From assembly GCA_023451375.1 (NCBI GenBank), contig JAEXZS010000040.1, forward strand, positions 1 to 64,000: a stretch of 64,000 nt of DNA, read 5' to 3'. Under the pieces are notes generated by a model that saw nothing but the letters and a program-made list of their open reading frames with translations, had not been told where the DNA came from and did no database searches. This DNA is from Pseudomonadota bacterium. Its GTDB lineage: Bacteria > Pseudomonadota > Alphaproteobacteria > Caulobacterales > Caulobacteraceae. Made by a program: the position numbers and the translations under genes. Positions 16,943-26,015 of this stretch are shown one piece after another. Numbering within the stretch: position 1 is the first letter of the stretch; every line of letters starts with the position of its first letter.

Positions 16943-18829
16943 ATGCTCCAGATCACCAATCTGACGTTCAACGCCTGGGGCCGCCAGTTTCTGGACGACG
17001 CTTCGGTCAGCCTGCCGCCCGGCGCCAAGGTCGGGCTGGTTGGCCGCAACGGCATCGGCAAGTCGACGCTGTTCAAGATCATTCTGGGCGAACTGGCCGG
17101 CAACGGCGACGAGGTCAGCCTGCCCCGCACCGCCCGTGTCGCCTCGGTGGATCAGGAACACCCCGCCACGCCGGTCAGCGTGCTGGACACCATCCTGGAA
17201 GCCGACGTCGAGCGCCACGACCTGATGACCCGGCTGGAGACCGCCGAGCCGGAAGAGATGGGCGAGATCTGGATGCGGCTGATCGAGATCGACGCCGAGT
17301 CCGCGCCGGCCCGCGCCTCTGAAATCCTAGTCGGCCTGGGCTTCAGCCAGGAAGACATCCAGCGGCCGATGTCGCACTTCTCCGGCGGCTGGCGGATGCG
17401 CGTGGCCTTGGCGGCCGCCCTGTTCGCCGAGCCGGACATGCTGCTGCTGGACGAACCGACGAACTACCTGGACCTGGAAGGGGCCCTGTGGCTGGAGGCG
17501 CGGCTGAAGAAATATCCGCACACCGCCCTCATCATCTCCCACGACCGCGAGATGCTGAACGAGGTCTGCACCCACATCCTGCACCTGGCGAACCGCAAGC
17601 TGGAGCTCTACACCGGCAACTACGACCAGTTCGAAAAGGCGCGCGCCGAGAAGGCCCGCCTGCAGCTGTCGGCCAAGGCCAAGCAGGACGCCGAGCGCGC
17701 GCACCTGCAGGCGTTCGTCGATCGCTTCAAGGCCAAGGCCTCCAAGGCCGCCCAGGCCCAGTCGCGGATGAAGCGCCTGGCCAAGATGGAGCCGGTCTCG
17801 ACCACTATCGAGGAACGGGTCGCGCCCTTCACCCTGCCCTCGCCGCCGCGCCCCTTGGCGCCGCCGCTGATCCGGCTGGAGCGGGCCAATGTCGGCTATG
17901 AGCCGGGCAAGCCGATCCTGCGCAATCTGAACCTGCGCATGGACCTGGACGACCGTATCGGCCTGCTGGGCGTCAACGGCGCCGGCAAGTCGACCTTCGC
18001 CAAGATGATCGCCGGGGCGCTGAACGTCTCCGACGGCGAACTGCACCGCGACCGCAAGATGCGTGTGGGCTGGTTCCACCAGCACCAGATCGAGGCCATG
18101 GACCCGACCGATACGCCGCTGGAGATCATCCGTCGCGCCATGCCTGACGCGCCCGAGAGCGCGCGCCGCTCCAAGCTGGCCCAGTTCGGCCTGGGCTATG
18201 AGAAGCAGGAGACGACCGTCGCCAGCCTGTCGGGCGGCGAACGCGCGCGCCTGCTGCTGAACATGGTGGCCATGGACGCGCCGCACATCCTCATCCTGGA
18301 CGAGCCGACCAACCACCTGGACATCGACAGCCGCCGGGCTCTTCTGGACGCGCTGAACGATTACAACGGCGCCGTCATCCTGATCACCCACGACCGCTCG
18401 CTGATGGAGTTGGTCGCCGACCGGCTGTGGCTGGCGGCGGACGGCACGGTGAAGCCGTTCGAGGGCGACATGGACGACTACGCCAAGTTCGTCCTCGACC
18501 GCGCCAAACAGCTGGGCATGAAGCCCAGCCAGGTGAAGGCGGAGGCGGTCCTTGAGGCGGCCCCCTCGGCGGCCGCCGCCAAGATCGACAAGAAGAAAAG
18601 CGGTCCTTCGCCATCTACTCTGCGCCATGCCGTGAAGAAGGCCGAGGAAACCCTGGCCCGCCTGACGGCCGACGTGGCCCGGATCGACGACGACCTGGCC
18701 AACGCCGCCGTCAGCGATCCGAAGAAGCTGGAGGGTCTGACCCGCGCCCGCGCCAAGGCCCAGTCAGAGCTGGAAGCCGCCGAAGCCGCCTGGCTGGCCG
18801 CCGAGGAGGCCTTGGCGGAAGTCGCCTGA
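16943..18829 (+). CDS. ABC-F family ATPase (Uup/EttA-like), 628 aa
   Basis: A soluble protein with two ATP-binding cassettes and no membrane segment; such proteins act on the ribosome E site. First cassette: GRNGIGKST, signature HFSGGWRMR, Walker B MLLLDEPTNYLD. Second: GVNGAGKST, signature SLSGGERAR, Walker B ILILDEPTNHLD. The linker between them (residues about 230-290) is rich in Lys, Ala and Arg, and the last 75 residues form a coiled coil (ARLTADVARIDDDLANA...), a layout closest to Uup. ABC-F members include both housekeeping and antibiotic-protection factors; context gives no hint of resistance. Confidence 0.92.
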   Translation: MLQITNLTFNAWGRQFLDDASVSLPPGAKVGLVGRNGIGKSTLFKIILGELAGNGDEVSLPRTARVASVDQEHPATPVSVLDTILEADVERHDLMTRLETAEPEEMGEIWMRLIEIDAESAPARASEILVGLGFSQEDIQRPMSHFSGGWRMRVALAAALFAEPDMLLLDEPTNYLDLEGALWLEARLKKYPHTALIISHDREMLNEVCTHILHLANRKLELYTGNYDQFEKARAEKARLQLSAKAKQDAERAHLQAFVDRFKAKASKAAQAQSRMKRLAKMEPVSTTIEERVAPFTLPSPPRPLAPPLIRLERANVGYEPGKPILRNLNLRMDLDDRIGLLGVNGAGKSTFAKMIAGALNVSDGELHRDRKMRVGWFHQHQIEAMDPTDTPLEIIRRAMPDAPESARRSKLAQFGLGYEKQETTVASLSGGERARLLLNMVAMDAPHILILDEPTNHLDIDSRRALLDALNDYNGAVILITHDRSLMELVADRLWLAADGTVKPFEGDMDDYAKFVLDRAKQLGMKPSQVKAEAVLEAAPSAAAAKIDKKKSGPSPSTLRHAVKKAEETLARLTADVARIDDDLANAAVSDPKKLEGLTRARAKAQSELEAAEAAWLAAEEALAEVA

Positions 18830-18875
18830 CGCCGCCTTCGAATAGGGCTAAGACCGGCGGCTTCAGGACTCCGAG

Positions 18876-20195
18876 ATGACCGTCTTCCACCACCTGCTGG
18901 TCAACAATCTGGTCGCGAACATCACCAATTTCACGGTGTGGTTCGCCCTGACCTTCTACGTCTATCTGGAGACGCAGTCGGTCTTCGCCACCGGCATGAT
19001 CGCCGGCATCTACCTGGTGCTGACGGCCGCCTCCGGCTTCTGGTTCGGCAGCTTGGTGGACCACCACCGGAAGAAGCGGGTCATGCTGGCCTCCAGCGCC
19101 GTGTCCCTGATGCTGTACGTACTGTCCTTCGCCGTGCACCAGTTGGCCCCCGAGGGCGCGCTGGCGCACGTGGCCGGGGCGCCGCTTTGGCTGTTCATCG
19201 TGCTGACGATGCTGGGCGTGATCGCCGGCAATATCCGCAGCATCGCCCTGCCGACCCTGGTGACCATCCTCATCCCCGAGGACCGGCGCGATCGCGCCAA
19301 CGGCCTCGTCGGCATGGCCACGGGCGTGGGCTTCCTGACCACGTCTGTGATCAGCGGCTTCCTGGTGGCCTGGGGCGGCATGACCTATGCGCTGGTCTTC
19401 GCCCTGGCGCTGACCGTGCTGGTGTTCGTCCATCTGGTCTGGGTGAAGCTCGAAGAGCCTGGGCCCGGCGTCTCCGCGGACGGCCAAGCGGGACCGAGAC
19501 GCATCGACATCGCCGGCACCCTGCGCGTCATCAGCGCCGTGCCGGGCCTGTTCGCCCTGATCCTGTTCGCCAGCTTCAACAACTTCCTGGGCGGCGTCTT
19601 CATGGCGCTGCTGGACGCCTATGGCCTGTCGCTGATGGCGGTGCAGCAGTGGGGCCTGCTGTGGGCCTTCGTCTCCTGCGCCTTCATCCTCAGCGGCCTG
19701 CTGATCGCCCGCACGGGCCTCGGCCCCAAGCCCCTGCGCACCCTGTTGCTCGTCAACCTCGCGGTCTGGTCGGTGAGCGCCGTCTTTACTCTCCAGTCGT
19801 CGGTCGTCCTGCTGGCCGCCGGCTGTTTCGTCTGGCTGTTTCTCGGCCCCTACGCCGAGGCGGCCGAGCATACGACGATGCAGAAGGTCGTTCCCTTGGA
19901 GCGCCAGGGCCGCGTCTTCGGCTTCGCCCAGTCGGTGGAACAGGCCGCCTCGCCCCTGACCGCCTTCCTGATCGGCCCGCTGACCCAGTTCGTCTTCATC
20001 CCACTGATGACCACCGGCGCGGGCGCCGACGCCATCGGCGACTGGTTCGGCCGAGGCCCGGAACGCGGCATCGCCCTGGTCTTCACCCTGGCGGGCCTGC
20101 TCGGCGTCGTGGTGACGGTGCTGGCGATGAACTCGCGCTATTATCGCCAGCTTTCGGCGGCCTATGCGGGGGACGCGCAGCCCAAAGCCGCCTGA
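18876..20195 (+). CDS. MFS transporter, 439 aa
   Basis: An inner-membrane transporter of the major facilitator superfamily with about 12 hydrophobic segments. The first-loop motif is degenerate (GSLVDHHRKKRVML, where the family usually has GxxxDRxGRR). The layout is like that of the YfiS/EntS-type drug or siderophore exporters, but the substrate cannot be read from the sequence. It starts 46 bases after the ABC-F gene on the same strand, possibly co-transcribed, and ends before the tRNA gene on the opposite strand. Confidence 0.85.
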   Translation: MTVFHHLLVNNLVANITNFTVWFALTFYVYLETQSVFATGMIAGIYLVLTAASGFWFGSLVDHHRKKRVMLASSAVSLMLYVLSFAVHQLAPEGALAHVAGAPLWLFIVLTMLGVIAGNIRSIALPTLVTILIPEDRRDRANGLVGMATGVGFLTTSVISGFLVAWGGMTYALVFALALTVLVFVHLVWVKLEEPGPGVSADGQAGPRRIDIAGTLRVISAVPGLFALILFASFNNFLGGVFMALLDAYGLSLMAVQQWGLLWAFVSCAFILSGLLIARTGLGPKPLRTLLLVNLAVWSVSAVFTLQSSVVLLAAGCFVWLFLGPYAEAAEHTTMQKVVPLERQGRVFGFAQSVEQAASPLTAFLIGPLTQFVFIPLMTTGAGADAIGDWFGRGPERGIALVFTLAGLLGVVVTVLAMNSRYYRQLSAAYAGDAQPKAA

Positions 20196-20225
20196 GTCCG
20201 GCAAGGCTCTTCTGGCTGAGGAAGG

Positions 20226-20317
20226 TGGCGGAGACGGAGGGATTCGAACCCTCGGTACCCCTTACAGGGTACGACGATTTAGCAAACCGTTGCCTTCAGC
20301 CACTCGGCCACGTCTCC
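20226..20317 (-). tRNA. tRNA-Ser (anticodon GCU)
   Basis: The minus strand reads GGAGACGTGGCCGAGTGGCT at the 5' end, with a 7-bp acceptor stem GGAGACG/CGTCTCC, anticodon arm ACGGT-TTGCTAA-ATCGT giving GCU (codons AGC/AGU), a long serine-type variable arm, T-loop GGTTCGAATCC and an encoded CCA end. About 92 bases. Confidence 0.95.
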
Positions 20318-20434
20318 GGCGAAGGCGTCGATAGCGGAGCGCGATGCGGCGCGCAATCCGCCTCGGAGGAGAAAGTCCGCCGTTAACGCGACATAGAGGC
20401 GGGCGCAGCAGGATGGCGACCCCGAACGTCCTGG

Positions 20435-21937
20435 ATGCCGATGTCTGACTGCGCCCCCACCGTCGCCGCCGCGCCCGTCCAGGCTGACGCCGCGCCGAAA
20501 GGCCGCGCGGCGCGGGGGCCGTTCCGGCCTGATGTCTGGCTGAACGCGCGCCAGCGGTCGGGCGTGCGACTGGCGGCGCACTATTTCCGAGCCGTCGACG
20601 TGCTGATCGTGGCGGGAGTCGCCCTGTTCGCGGCGCTTCAGGCGGCGCCCGCAGGCGTGCTGTCGCTGTCACTGGCGGAGGCGGCGCCCGTCTCGCTGGG
20701 CGCGGCCACGACACTAGGCCTGCTGCGCGCGCTCGGCCTCTACCGATTCGATCGGGGCCAGTCCGTCCTCGTGCACCTTTTCGGCGTCCTCACGGTCGTG
20801 GCGCTCGGCGTCGTCGCGGCGCTGCTGCTCGGCCTGGCGCTCGGGCGGCAGGGACTGAACGTGGTCGCGTCGTGGGGCGTCGGCGCCCTGATCGCCTTGC
20901 CTGTCCTGCATGCCGCCTGGCTGACCCTCGTCGGCCGGTGGCGCCGGGCCGGCGTCCTGTCCCCCAACATCGTCATCGTCGGCGCCACCCGCCATGCCGA
21001 GGCGGTGATCCGCCAGGCCCTGGAGCGGCGCGATCTGAACGTGCTGGGGGTGTTCGACGATCGCCTGAGCCGCTCGCCCGATCGCGTCGTCGGCGTGCCG
21101 GTGCTGGGTGACGCCGAGGCCCTGCTGAAGCACCGGATGACGCCCTATGTCGACCGTATCGTCCTGGCCATCGACGCGCAGGGCGGTCCACGCGTGCGCG
21201 AGCTGACGCGGCGGCTGGAGACCCTGCCCAATCCGCTGACGGTTCTCGTCGACTCCGACACCGGACAGGCGGTAATGGACCGGCTGGCTTCCGCGCCGCT
21301 GGCCCCTCTGGAAGGGCCGCTCGACCCCGACCGCCGCGCCTTCAACAAGCGGCTGCAGGATCTGGCCGTCGGGGTCGTCGCCCTGATCGTCGCCGCGCCG
21401 GTGATGGCGCTGACGGCGTTGGCCATTCGGCTGGACAGCCCCGGCCCCATCTTCTTCCGCCAGCGTCGCCACGGCTTCAACCAGGAAGAGATCGTGGTGT
21501 GGAAGTTCCGCTCGATGCGCCATGAGGCCGCCGACGCCACGGCCGGCCGCCAGGTGACGGTCGGCGACGACCGGGTGACCCGTGTCGGCCGGTTCATCCG
21601 CGCCACCAGCTTGGATGAGCTGCCCCAGATCTTCAACGTCCTGTCGGGCGAGATGTCGCTGGTCGGACCTCGGCCCCACGCCATCGGCATGAAGACCGGC
21701 GAGACCGAATCCGCCCGTCTGGTCGCCGAATACGCCCACCGCCACCGCATCAAGCCCGGCATGACCGGCTGGGCCGCCGTCAACGGCTCGCGCGGTCCCC
21801 TGCATTGCGAGGCCGAGGTGCGCCGCCGCGTCCAGCTGGACCTCGACTATGTCGAGCGCCAGTCATTCTGGCTGGACCTGCGCATCCTGCTGGTGACCAT
21901 TCCCGTGCTGCTGGGCGACCGGACTGCCGTCCGGTGA
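20435..21937 (+). CDS. hfsE: Polyprenyl glycosylphosphotransferase starting holdfast-type polysaccharide (HfsE-like), 500 aa
   Basis: Transfers a sugar-1-phosphate onto undecaprenyl phosphate, the first step of a Wzy-type polysaccharide. The N-terminal part has several hydrophobic helices, then a nucleotide-binding-like fold (SPNIVIVGATRHAEAVIRQAL, near residue 178), and from residue 303 the bacterial sugar transferase domain: membrane helix LAVGVVALIVAAPVMAL, DSPGPIFFRQRRHGFN, WKFRSMRHEA, LPQIFNVLSGEMSLVGPRPH and IKPGMTGWAAVNG. Two ATG codons lie six bases apart at the start. The stop overlaps the start of the flippase gene. The symbol rests on neighbours matching the Caulobacter holdfast set; the enzyme type itself is certain. 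Confidence 0.85.
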   Translation: MPMSDCAPTVAAAPVQADAAPKGRAARGPFRPDVWLNARQRSGVRLAAHYFRAVDVLIVAGVALFAALQAAPAGVLSLSLAEAAPVSLGAATTLGLLRALGLYRFDRGQSVLVHLFGVLTVVALGVVAALLLGLALGRQGLNVVASWGVGALIALPVLHAAWLTLVGRWRRAGVLSPNIVIVGATRHAEAVIRQALERRDLNVLGVFDDRLSRSPDRVVGVPVLGDAEALLKHRMTPYVDRIVLAIDAQGGPRVRELTRRLETLPNPLTVLVDSDTGQAVMDRLASAPLAPLEGPLDPDRRAFNKRLQDLAVGVVALIVAAPVMALTALAIRLDSPGPIFFRQRRHGFNQEEIVVWKFRSMRHEAADATAGRQVTVGDDRVTRVGRFIRATSLDELPQIFNVLSGEMSLVGPRPHAIGMKTGETESARLVAEYAHRHRIKPGMTGWAAVNGSRGPLHCEAEVRRRVQLDLDYVERQSFWLDLRILLVTIPVLLGDRTAVR

Positions 21938-23394
21938 GCGAGAAGCGGATGTTCTGGCGGGGCGTCTGGGGGTATCTGCCGGCCCAGGTCGTCCAGGGGT
22001 TCGTAGGCTTCCTGACCATCGTCGTTTTCACGCGACTGCTCAGCCCGGACGACTTCGGCCACTACGCCCTTGCCTTTTCGGTCACCACCCTGGTGCATAC
22101 GGCGACCTTCACCTGGCTGGAGGCGTCGATGGCCCGCTTCTGGGCGGCGGAGCGGACGCCGGAGGGCCTGGCCGTCCATTTCGCCAGCCTTTATCGCACC
22201 TCCTTCGCCCTGATCGCGGTCTTCATCCCGATCGTCGCGCTGACGGTCTGGCTGCTGCCGCTGACGCCGGGGCTGAAGCTGGCGGTCGCCTTTGGCCTGG
22301 CCGGCGCCCCGGTGCGCAACCTGGCCAAGCTGGCGCAGGAGCGGTATCGCGCCGCCGGAGAGGTGTCCAAGGCCGCCGCCGTCGACATGGGCGTGGCGAT
22401 CCTGGGCTTCCTGGTCGGCGCCGGTTTCGCCCTGGCCGGCGCGGGGGCCGCTTCGCCGCTGGTCGGGCTGGCCGTCGCGCCGTTGTTCGCCCTGCCCTTC
22501 ATCCTGCCCGGCGAGTTGCGCCAGTCGAGGGGCGGCGCGGTCGATCGAAAACGGCTGAAGGCCTACGCCGCCTACGGCTATCCGATCGCGGCGTCCCTGA
22601 CCCTGGCGGTGGTGCTGGCCTCGACCGACCGCTTCCTGCTGGCGGCCTTCATGGACGCGGCGGCGGTGGGCGCCTACCACGCCAGCTACAGCCTGGCCAA
22701 CCGCACCCTGGACGTCATGTTCATCTGGCTGGGCGCGGCCGGGGCGCCGGCCATGGTCATGGCGCTGGAGCGCGGCGGCCGCGAGGCCCTGCGCCAGACC
22801 GCGTTGGAGCAGGGATCGACGCTGATCCTGATCGGCCTGCCGGCGGCCGTCGGCCTGGCTCTGGTCGCCCGTCCGATGGCGGAGCTGATGATCGGCGAGG
22901 ACCTGCGTGCGGCGGCGACCCTGGTCACCCCCTGGATCGCCGTCTCGGCCTTCCTGTCGGGCATGATCGCCTACTATTTCGGCTTCGGCTTCACCCTGGG
23001 CAAGAAGACCGGCCTGCTGCTGGTCACCATGGCGATCCCGGCCGCCGCGAACGTGCTGCTGAACCTTATCCTGATCCCGCGCCTGGGCGTCGTCGGCGCG
23101 GCGGTGTCGACCGCCGCCAGCTTTGCCATCGGCCTGCTCGCCTGCCTGATCATCAGCCGGCGCGCCATCGCCCTGCCCATTCCGTGGGAAAGCCTGATCC
23201 GCTGCGGTCTGGCCGCCGCCGCCATGGCCCTGGTGGTGGTCCAGCTGCCGCCGCTGGGCGGGTTGGTGGAGCTGATGCTTGACGCGGGCGTCGGCGCCCT
23301 GGCCTATGCGGGGGCGGCGCTGGCCCTGAACGCGGCGGGCGTACGCGACGTGCTGATGCGGTTGATCGATGCTCGGCGGAGAGTCGCGGCATGA
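21934..23394 (+). CDS. hfsF: Wzx-type polysaccharide flippase (HfsF-like), 486 aa
   Basis: A membrane protein with about 12-14 hydrophobic segments of the MOP/PST flippase superfamily, which turns lipid-linked repeat units across the inner membrane. The front (QVVQGFVGFLTIVVFTRLLSP, DDFGHYALAF) is the typical Wzx opening. The start is GTG inside the stop region of the preceding gene (GTGA overlap); a longer frame upstream runs inside the transferase gene and is not real. The following glycosyltransferase begins in an ATGA overlap, so the three are translationally coupled. Confidence 0.85.
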   Translation: MSEKRMFWRGVWGYLPAQVVQGFVGFLTIVVFTRLLSPDDFGHYALAFSVTTLVHTATFTWLEASMARFWAAERTPEGLAVHFASLYRTSFALIAVFIPIVALTVWLLPLTPGLKLAVAFGLAGAPVRNLAKLAQERYRAAGEVSKAAAVDMGVAILGFLVGAGFALAGAGAASPLVGLAVAPLFALPFILPGELRQSRGGAVDRKRLKAYAAYGYPIAASLTLAVVLASTDRFLLAAFMDAAAVGAYHASYSLANRTLDVMFIWLGAAGAPAMVMALERGGREALRQTALEQGSTLILIGLPAAVGLALVARPMAELMIGEDLRAAATLVTPWIAVSAFLSGMIAYYFGFGFTLGKKTGLLLVTMAIPAAANVLLNLILIPRLGVVGAAVSTAASFAIGLLACLIISRRAIALPIPWESLIRCGLAAAAMALVVVQLPPLGGLVELMLDAGVGALAYAGAALALNAAGVRDVLMRLIDARRRVAA

Positions 23395-24323
23395 GCGCCG
23401 ACATTCACGACAACGGCGCCTGGGCGGATGCGGCGCCGACGCTGTCGGTTCTGATCCCCTTCCTTCGCGACGATCCAACGGACCTGCTGACCCGCCTTGA
23501 CCAAGAAGCCCCCGCCCTGTTCGGCGCGGCTGAGGTCGTGTTGCTGGACGACGGAACCGGCGACGCCGACCTGACCGCGCGACTGAAGACGGCGCTCCAC
23601 GCCTTGGCGCTGCCCGCGCGGCTGATCACCCTCTCGGCCAATGAAGGCCGTGCGCGCGGGCGCAATCGCCTGACGATCGCCGCTCGCGGCCGCGCCTGGC
23701 TGTTTCTCGACAGCGATATGAGGCCCGACACGCCGCGCTTTCTCCAGACCTGGATCGCGCAGATGGCCGAGCGGGACCCGGCTGTCGCCTTCGGCGGCTT
23801 CTCGCTGGACCAGGCGCCGACCGAGCCGCGCTTCGCCGTCCACCGCGCCCTGTCCGGCGCATCGGAATGCCTGCCAGCCTCCGAGCGGGCGAAGCAGCCC
23901 GAGAAGTACGTCTACACCTCCAACCTGCTGGTCCGCCGCGATGTCTTCGCCGCCGAGGCCTTCGACCCCGGCTTCTCCGGCTGGGGCTGGGAGGACGTGG
24001 AGTGGGCCATGCGCGTGTCGCGACGGTTCGAGGTCGTGCACATCGACAACCCGGCCACGCACATGGGCCTGGACACCGTCGAGGACCTGGCGCGCAAGTT
24101 CGATCAGGGCGCCGGCAACTTCGCTCGCGTCGTCGCCCTCCATCCGCGGATCGTCGCCGCCTACCCCAGCTACAGGGCGGCCAGGGCGTTGAAGCGCCTG
24201 CCCGCCCTGCCCCTGCTGCGTCGCCTGACCCGGCGTGCGGCGCGGACGGATGCGCTGCCCGTCGGAGCCCGCGCCTTCGCCCTGCGACTGTATCGCGCGG
24301 CTGTCTATGCGGGCGCGCTCTGA
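23391..24323 (+). CDS. Family 2 glycosyltransferase, 310 aa
   Basis: A GT-A fold enzyme: TLSVLIPFLRDDP at the front, VVLLDDGTGD, NEGRARGRNRLTIAARG, the metal-binding WLFLDSDMRPD and the acceptor-side GWGWEDVEWAMRV (the ED of family 2). It overlaps the flippase stop by four bases. Length and place fit HfsG of the Caulobacter holdfast locus, which is a family 2 transferase, but there are two such genes here and I cannot say which is the orthologue. Confidence 0.85.
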   Translation: MSADIHDNGAWADAAPTLSVLIPFLRDDPTDLLTRLDQEAPALFGAAEVVLLDDGTGDADLTARLKTALHALALPARLITLSANEGRARGRNRLTIAARGRAWLFLDSDMRPDTPRFLQTWIAQMAERDPAVAFGGFSLDQAPTEPRFAVHRALSGASECLPASERAKQPEKYVYTSNLLVRRDVFAAEAFDPGFSGWGWEDVEWAMRVSRRFEVVHIDNPATHMGLDTVEDLARKFDQGAGNFARVVALHPRIVAAYPSYRAARALKRLPALPLLRRLTRRAARTDALPVGARAFALRLYRAAVYAGAL

Positions 24324-24324
24324 C

Positions 24325-25302
24325 ATGCGCGATGTCGCCGTCGTCATCCCGACCCTGCGCCGGCTGGAAAGCCTGGAGCGGGCCGTGCGCTCGGTCTTCG
24401 CCCAGTCCGAGGCGCTGGAGCGCATCGCCGAGATCGTGGTGGCTGACAACGACCCGGACGGTTCGGCCGCGGCGCTGGTCGCGCGCCTGTCGGCCGAAGC
24501 GCCCGTTCCCCTGACCTACGCGCACGCGCCCATCCCCGGCGTAGCCACCGCCCGCAACGTCGGCCTGGCGGCGACCGAGGCGCCGCTGATCGCCTTTCTC
24601 GACGACGACGAGGCCGCCTCCCCCCGCTGGCTGGCCGCCTTGCTGGACGCCCAAGCCAAGACCGGAGCAGACGTCGTCTTCGGCCCGATCCAGGGTCGTG
24701 TTCCCGAGGGCACCGGCTGGACGACCCACTATCTAGAAGCCTTCTTCGGCCGCGCCGGGCCTGCCGAGACCGGGCCGCTGGACGAGCCCTGGGGCTGCGG
24801 CAACTCGCTGATGGTGCGCGCGACCGCCCTGCCCGGCCCGACGCCTTTCGACATCGCCGCCGACCAGACGGGGGGCGAGGACGACAAGCTGTTCGCCGGC
24901 CTGTCCGCGCGTGGCGGCCGCTACGGCTGGGCCGCCGACGCCTGGGCGGACGAGTTCGCCCCGCCGCATCGCGCGACCCTGCGCTACGCCCTGACCCGCG
25001 CCTTCGCCTACGGGCAGGGGCCCAGCCAGACGGCCGCCGCCGCCCGCGATCGGCCGGCCCTCGCGCGCTGGATGCTGATCGGGGCGGCGCAAGCCGGCGT
25101 GTGGGGCCTGGTCTCGCTAGTGCTGTTCGTCCTGCGCCGCCCGTCCCGCATCCAGGCCTACGACCGGCTGGCGCGCGGCCTGGGGAAGGTGTTCTGGATG
25201 CAGGGGTTCGAGCCGAAACTCTATGGAACAGCCCTGCTGAAGCCGCACGCGGCCACCGAAGTTCAGCCCGCCAGCCGCTTCAGGAATGACGGCGTCTTGT
25301 AG
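24325..25302 (+). CDS. Family 2 glycosyltransferase, 325 aa
   Basis: VAVVIPTLRRLESLERAVRS, EIVVADNDPDG, GVATARNVGLAAT, the metal site LIAFLDDDEAA and the second acid pair GGEDDKLFA mark a family 2 glycosyltransferase. A C-terminal hydrophobic stretch (MLIGAAQAGVWGLVSLVLFVL) may anchor it in the membrane. The start MRDVAVVI is one base past the stop of the previous transferase; longer starts lie inside that gene. Its last 40 bases overlap the convergent hfsB-like gene. It is part of the polysaccharide operon. Confidence 0.85.
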   Translation: MRDVAVVIPTLRRLESLERAVRSVFAQSEALERIAEIVVADNDPDGSAAALVARLSAEAPVPLTYAHAPIPGVATARNVGLAATEAPLIAFLDDDEAASPRWLAALLDAQAKTGADVVFGPIQGRVPEGTGWTTHYLEAFFGRAGPAETGPLDEPWGCGNSLMVRATALPGPTPFDIAADQTGGEDDKLFAGLSARGGRYGWAADAWADEFAPPHRATLRYALTRAFAYGQGPSQTAAAARDRPALARWMLIGAAQAGVWGLVSLVLFVLRRPSRIQAYDRLARGLGKVFWMQGFEPKLYGTALLKPHAATEVQPASRFRNDGVL

Positions 25303-25964
25303 GTCGAACGGTTCATCACCACGCCGGCGATGCGGCCGCCAACGGCCTCGATCTCGTCGCGCAGGATGACCGGCTCGTTCGCCGCCGTGCTCTCGGCCGC
25401 CACCACCAGCACCGTCATGTCGACGAAGGGCGCCAGGATGATCGCCATGTCGTTGCGGTCGGCCGCGGGGGCGTCGATGACGATGGTGTCGGCGTGGGGC
25501 CGCAGGGCGTCCCAGTACCGCGGCTCGCCGATGGCCTCGACGCGGTGACCCGACCGCAGCGCCTCCATGTGGAAGCGCGTGACCCACAGCCGCCCGCCCA
25601 GACACGGCCGGGTGGTCATCAGGCGCGAAGGCGGCACCGGCTTGCCGTCTCTCCCGACGACGCGCGGCGTCACGGTGAAGAAGGCCGATCCGTCGGGCGA
25701 GGCCTGGGCCGGCTTGCCCAGCTGGCCGAAACGGTCCGCGTCGGCGGCCACGGCCTCCAGCTGTCCCTGCTGCATCAAGTCGCCGTCGATCAGCCACACC
25801 GGCCGGCGGGCGCGCACGGCGGCCAGCCGCGCGTATTCGCGGGCGACGGTCGAGACGCCTTCCCCCGAGGCGGCCGAGGCGAACTGGATCACGCGGGCGC
25901 GGTGCGCCGGGGCGGGTCCCAGCGCCGCCCACAGACCGGCCATTTCGGATGTCAGATCGACCAT
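25263..25964 (-). CDS. hfsB: HfsB-like P-loop protein of the polysaccharide co-polymerase system with altered Walker A, 233 aa
   Basis: Resembles the cytoplasmic ATPase half of bacterial tyrosine kinases such as Wzc/CpsD: VIQFASAASGEGVSTVA in the place of Walker A, VWLIDGDLM as Walker A' and TIVIDAPAADR as Walker B. The Walker A lysine is missing (SGEGVST, Val37), and there is no tyrosine-rich tail; the protein ends NRSTYKTPSFLKRLAG. It is therefore unlikely to hydrolyse ATP or autophosphorylate in the usual way. It lies 51 bases downstream of the hfsA-like gene, on the same strand, as the detached second half of a Wzc-type system. Confidence 0.75.
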   Translation of the reverse strand: MVDLTSEMAGLWAALGPAPAHRARVIQFASAASGEGVSTVAREYARLAAVRARRPVWLIDGDLMQQGQLEAVAADADRFGQLGKPAQASPDGSAFFTVTPRVVGRDGKPVPPSRLMTTRPCLGGRLWVTRFHMEALRSGHRVEAIGEPRYWDALRPHADTIVIDAPAADRNDMAIILAPFVDMTVLVVAAESTAANEPVILRDEIEAVGGRIAGVVMNRSTYKTPSFLKRLAG

Positions 25965-26015
25965 CGAATCGCTATGCGGGCTCCCTCGCGCGGCGAACCT
26001 AGCATGCGGCCCGCG

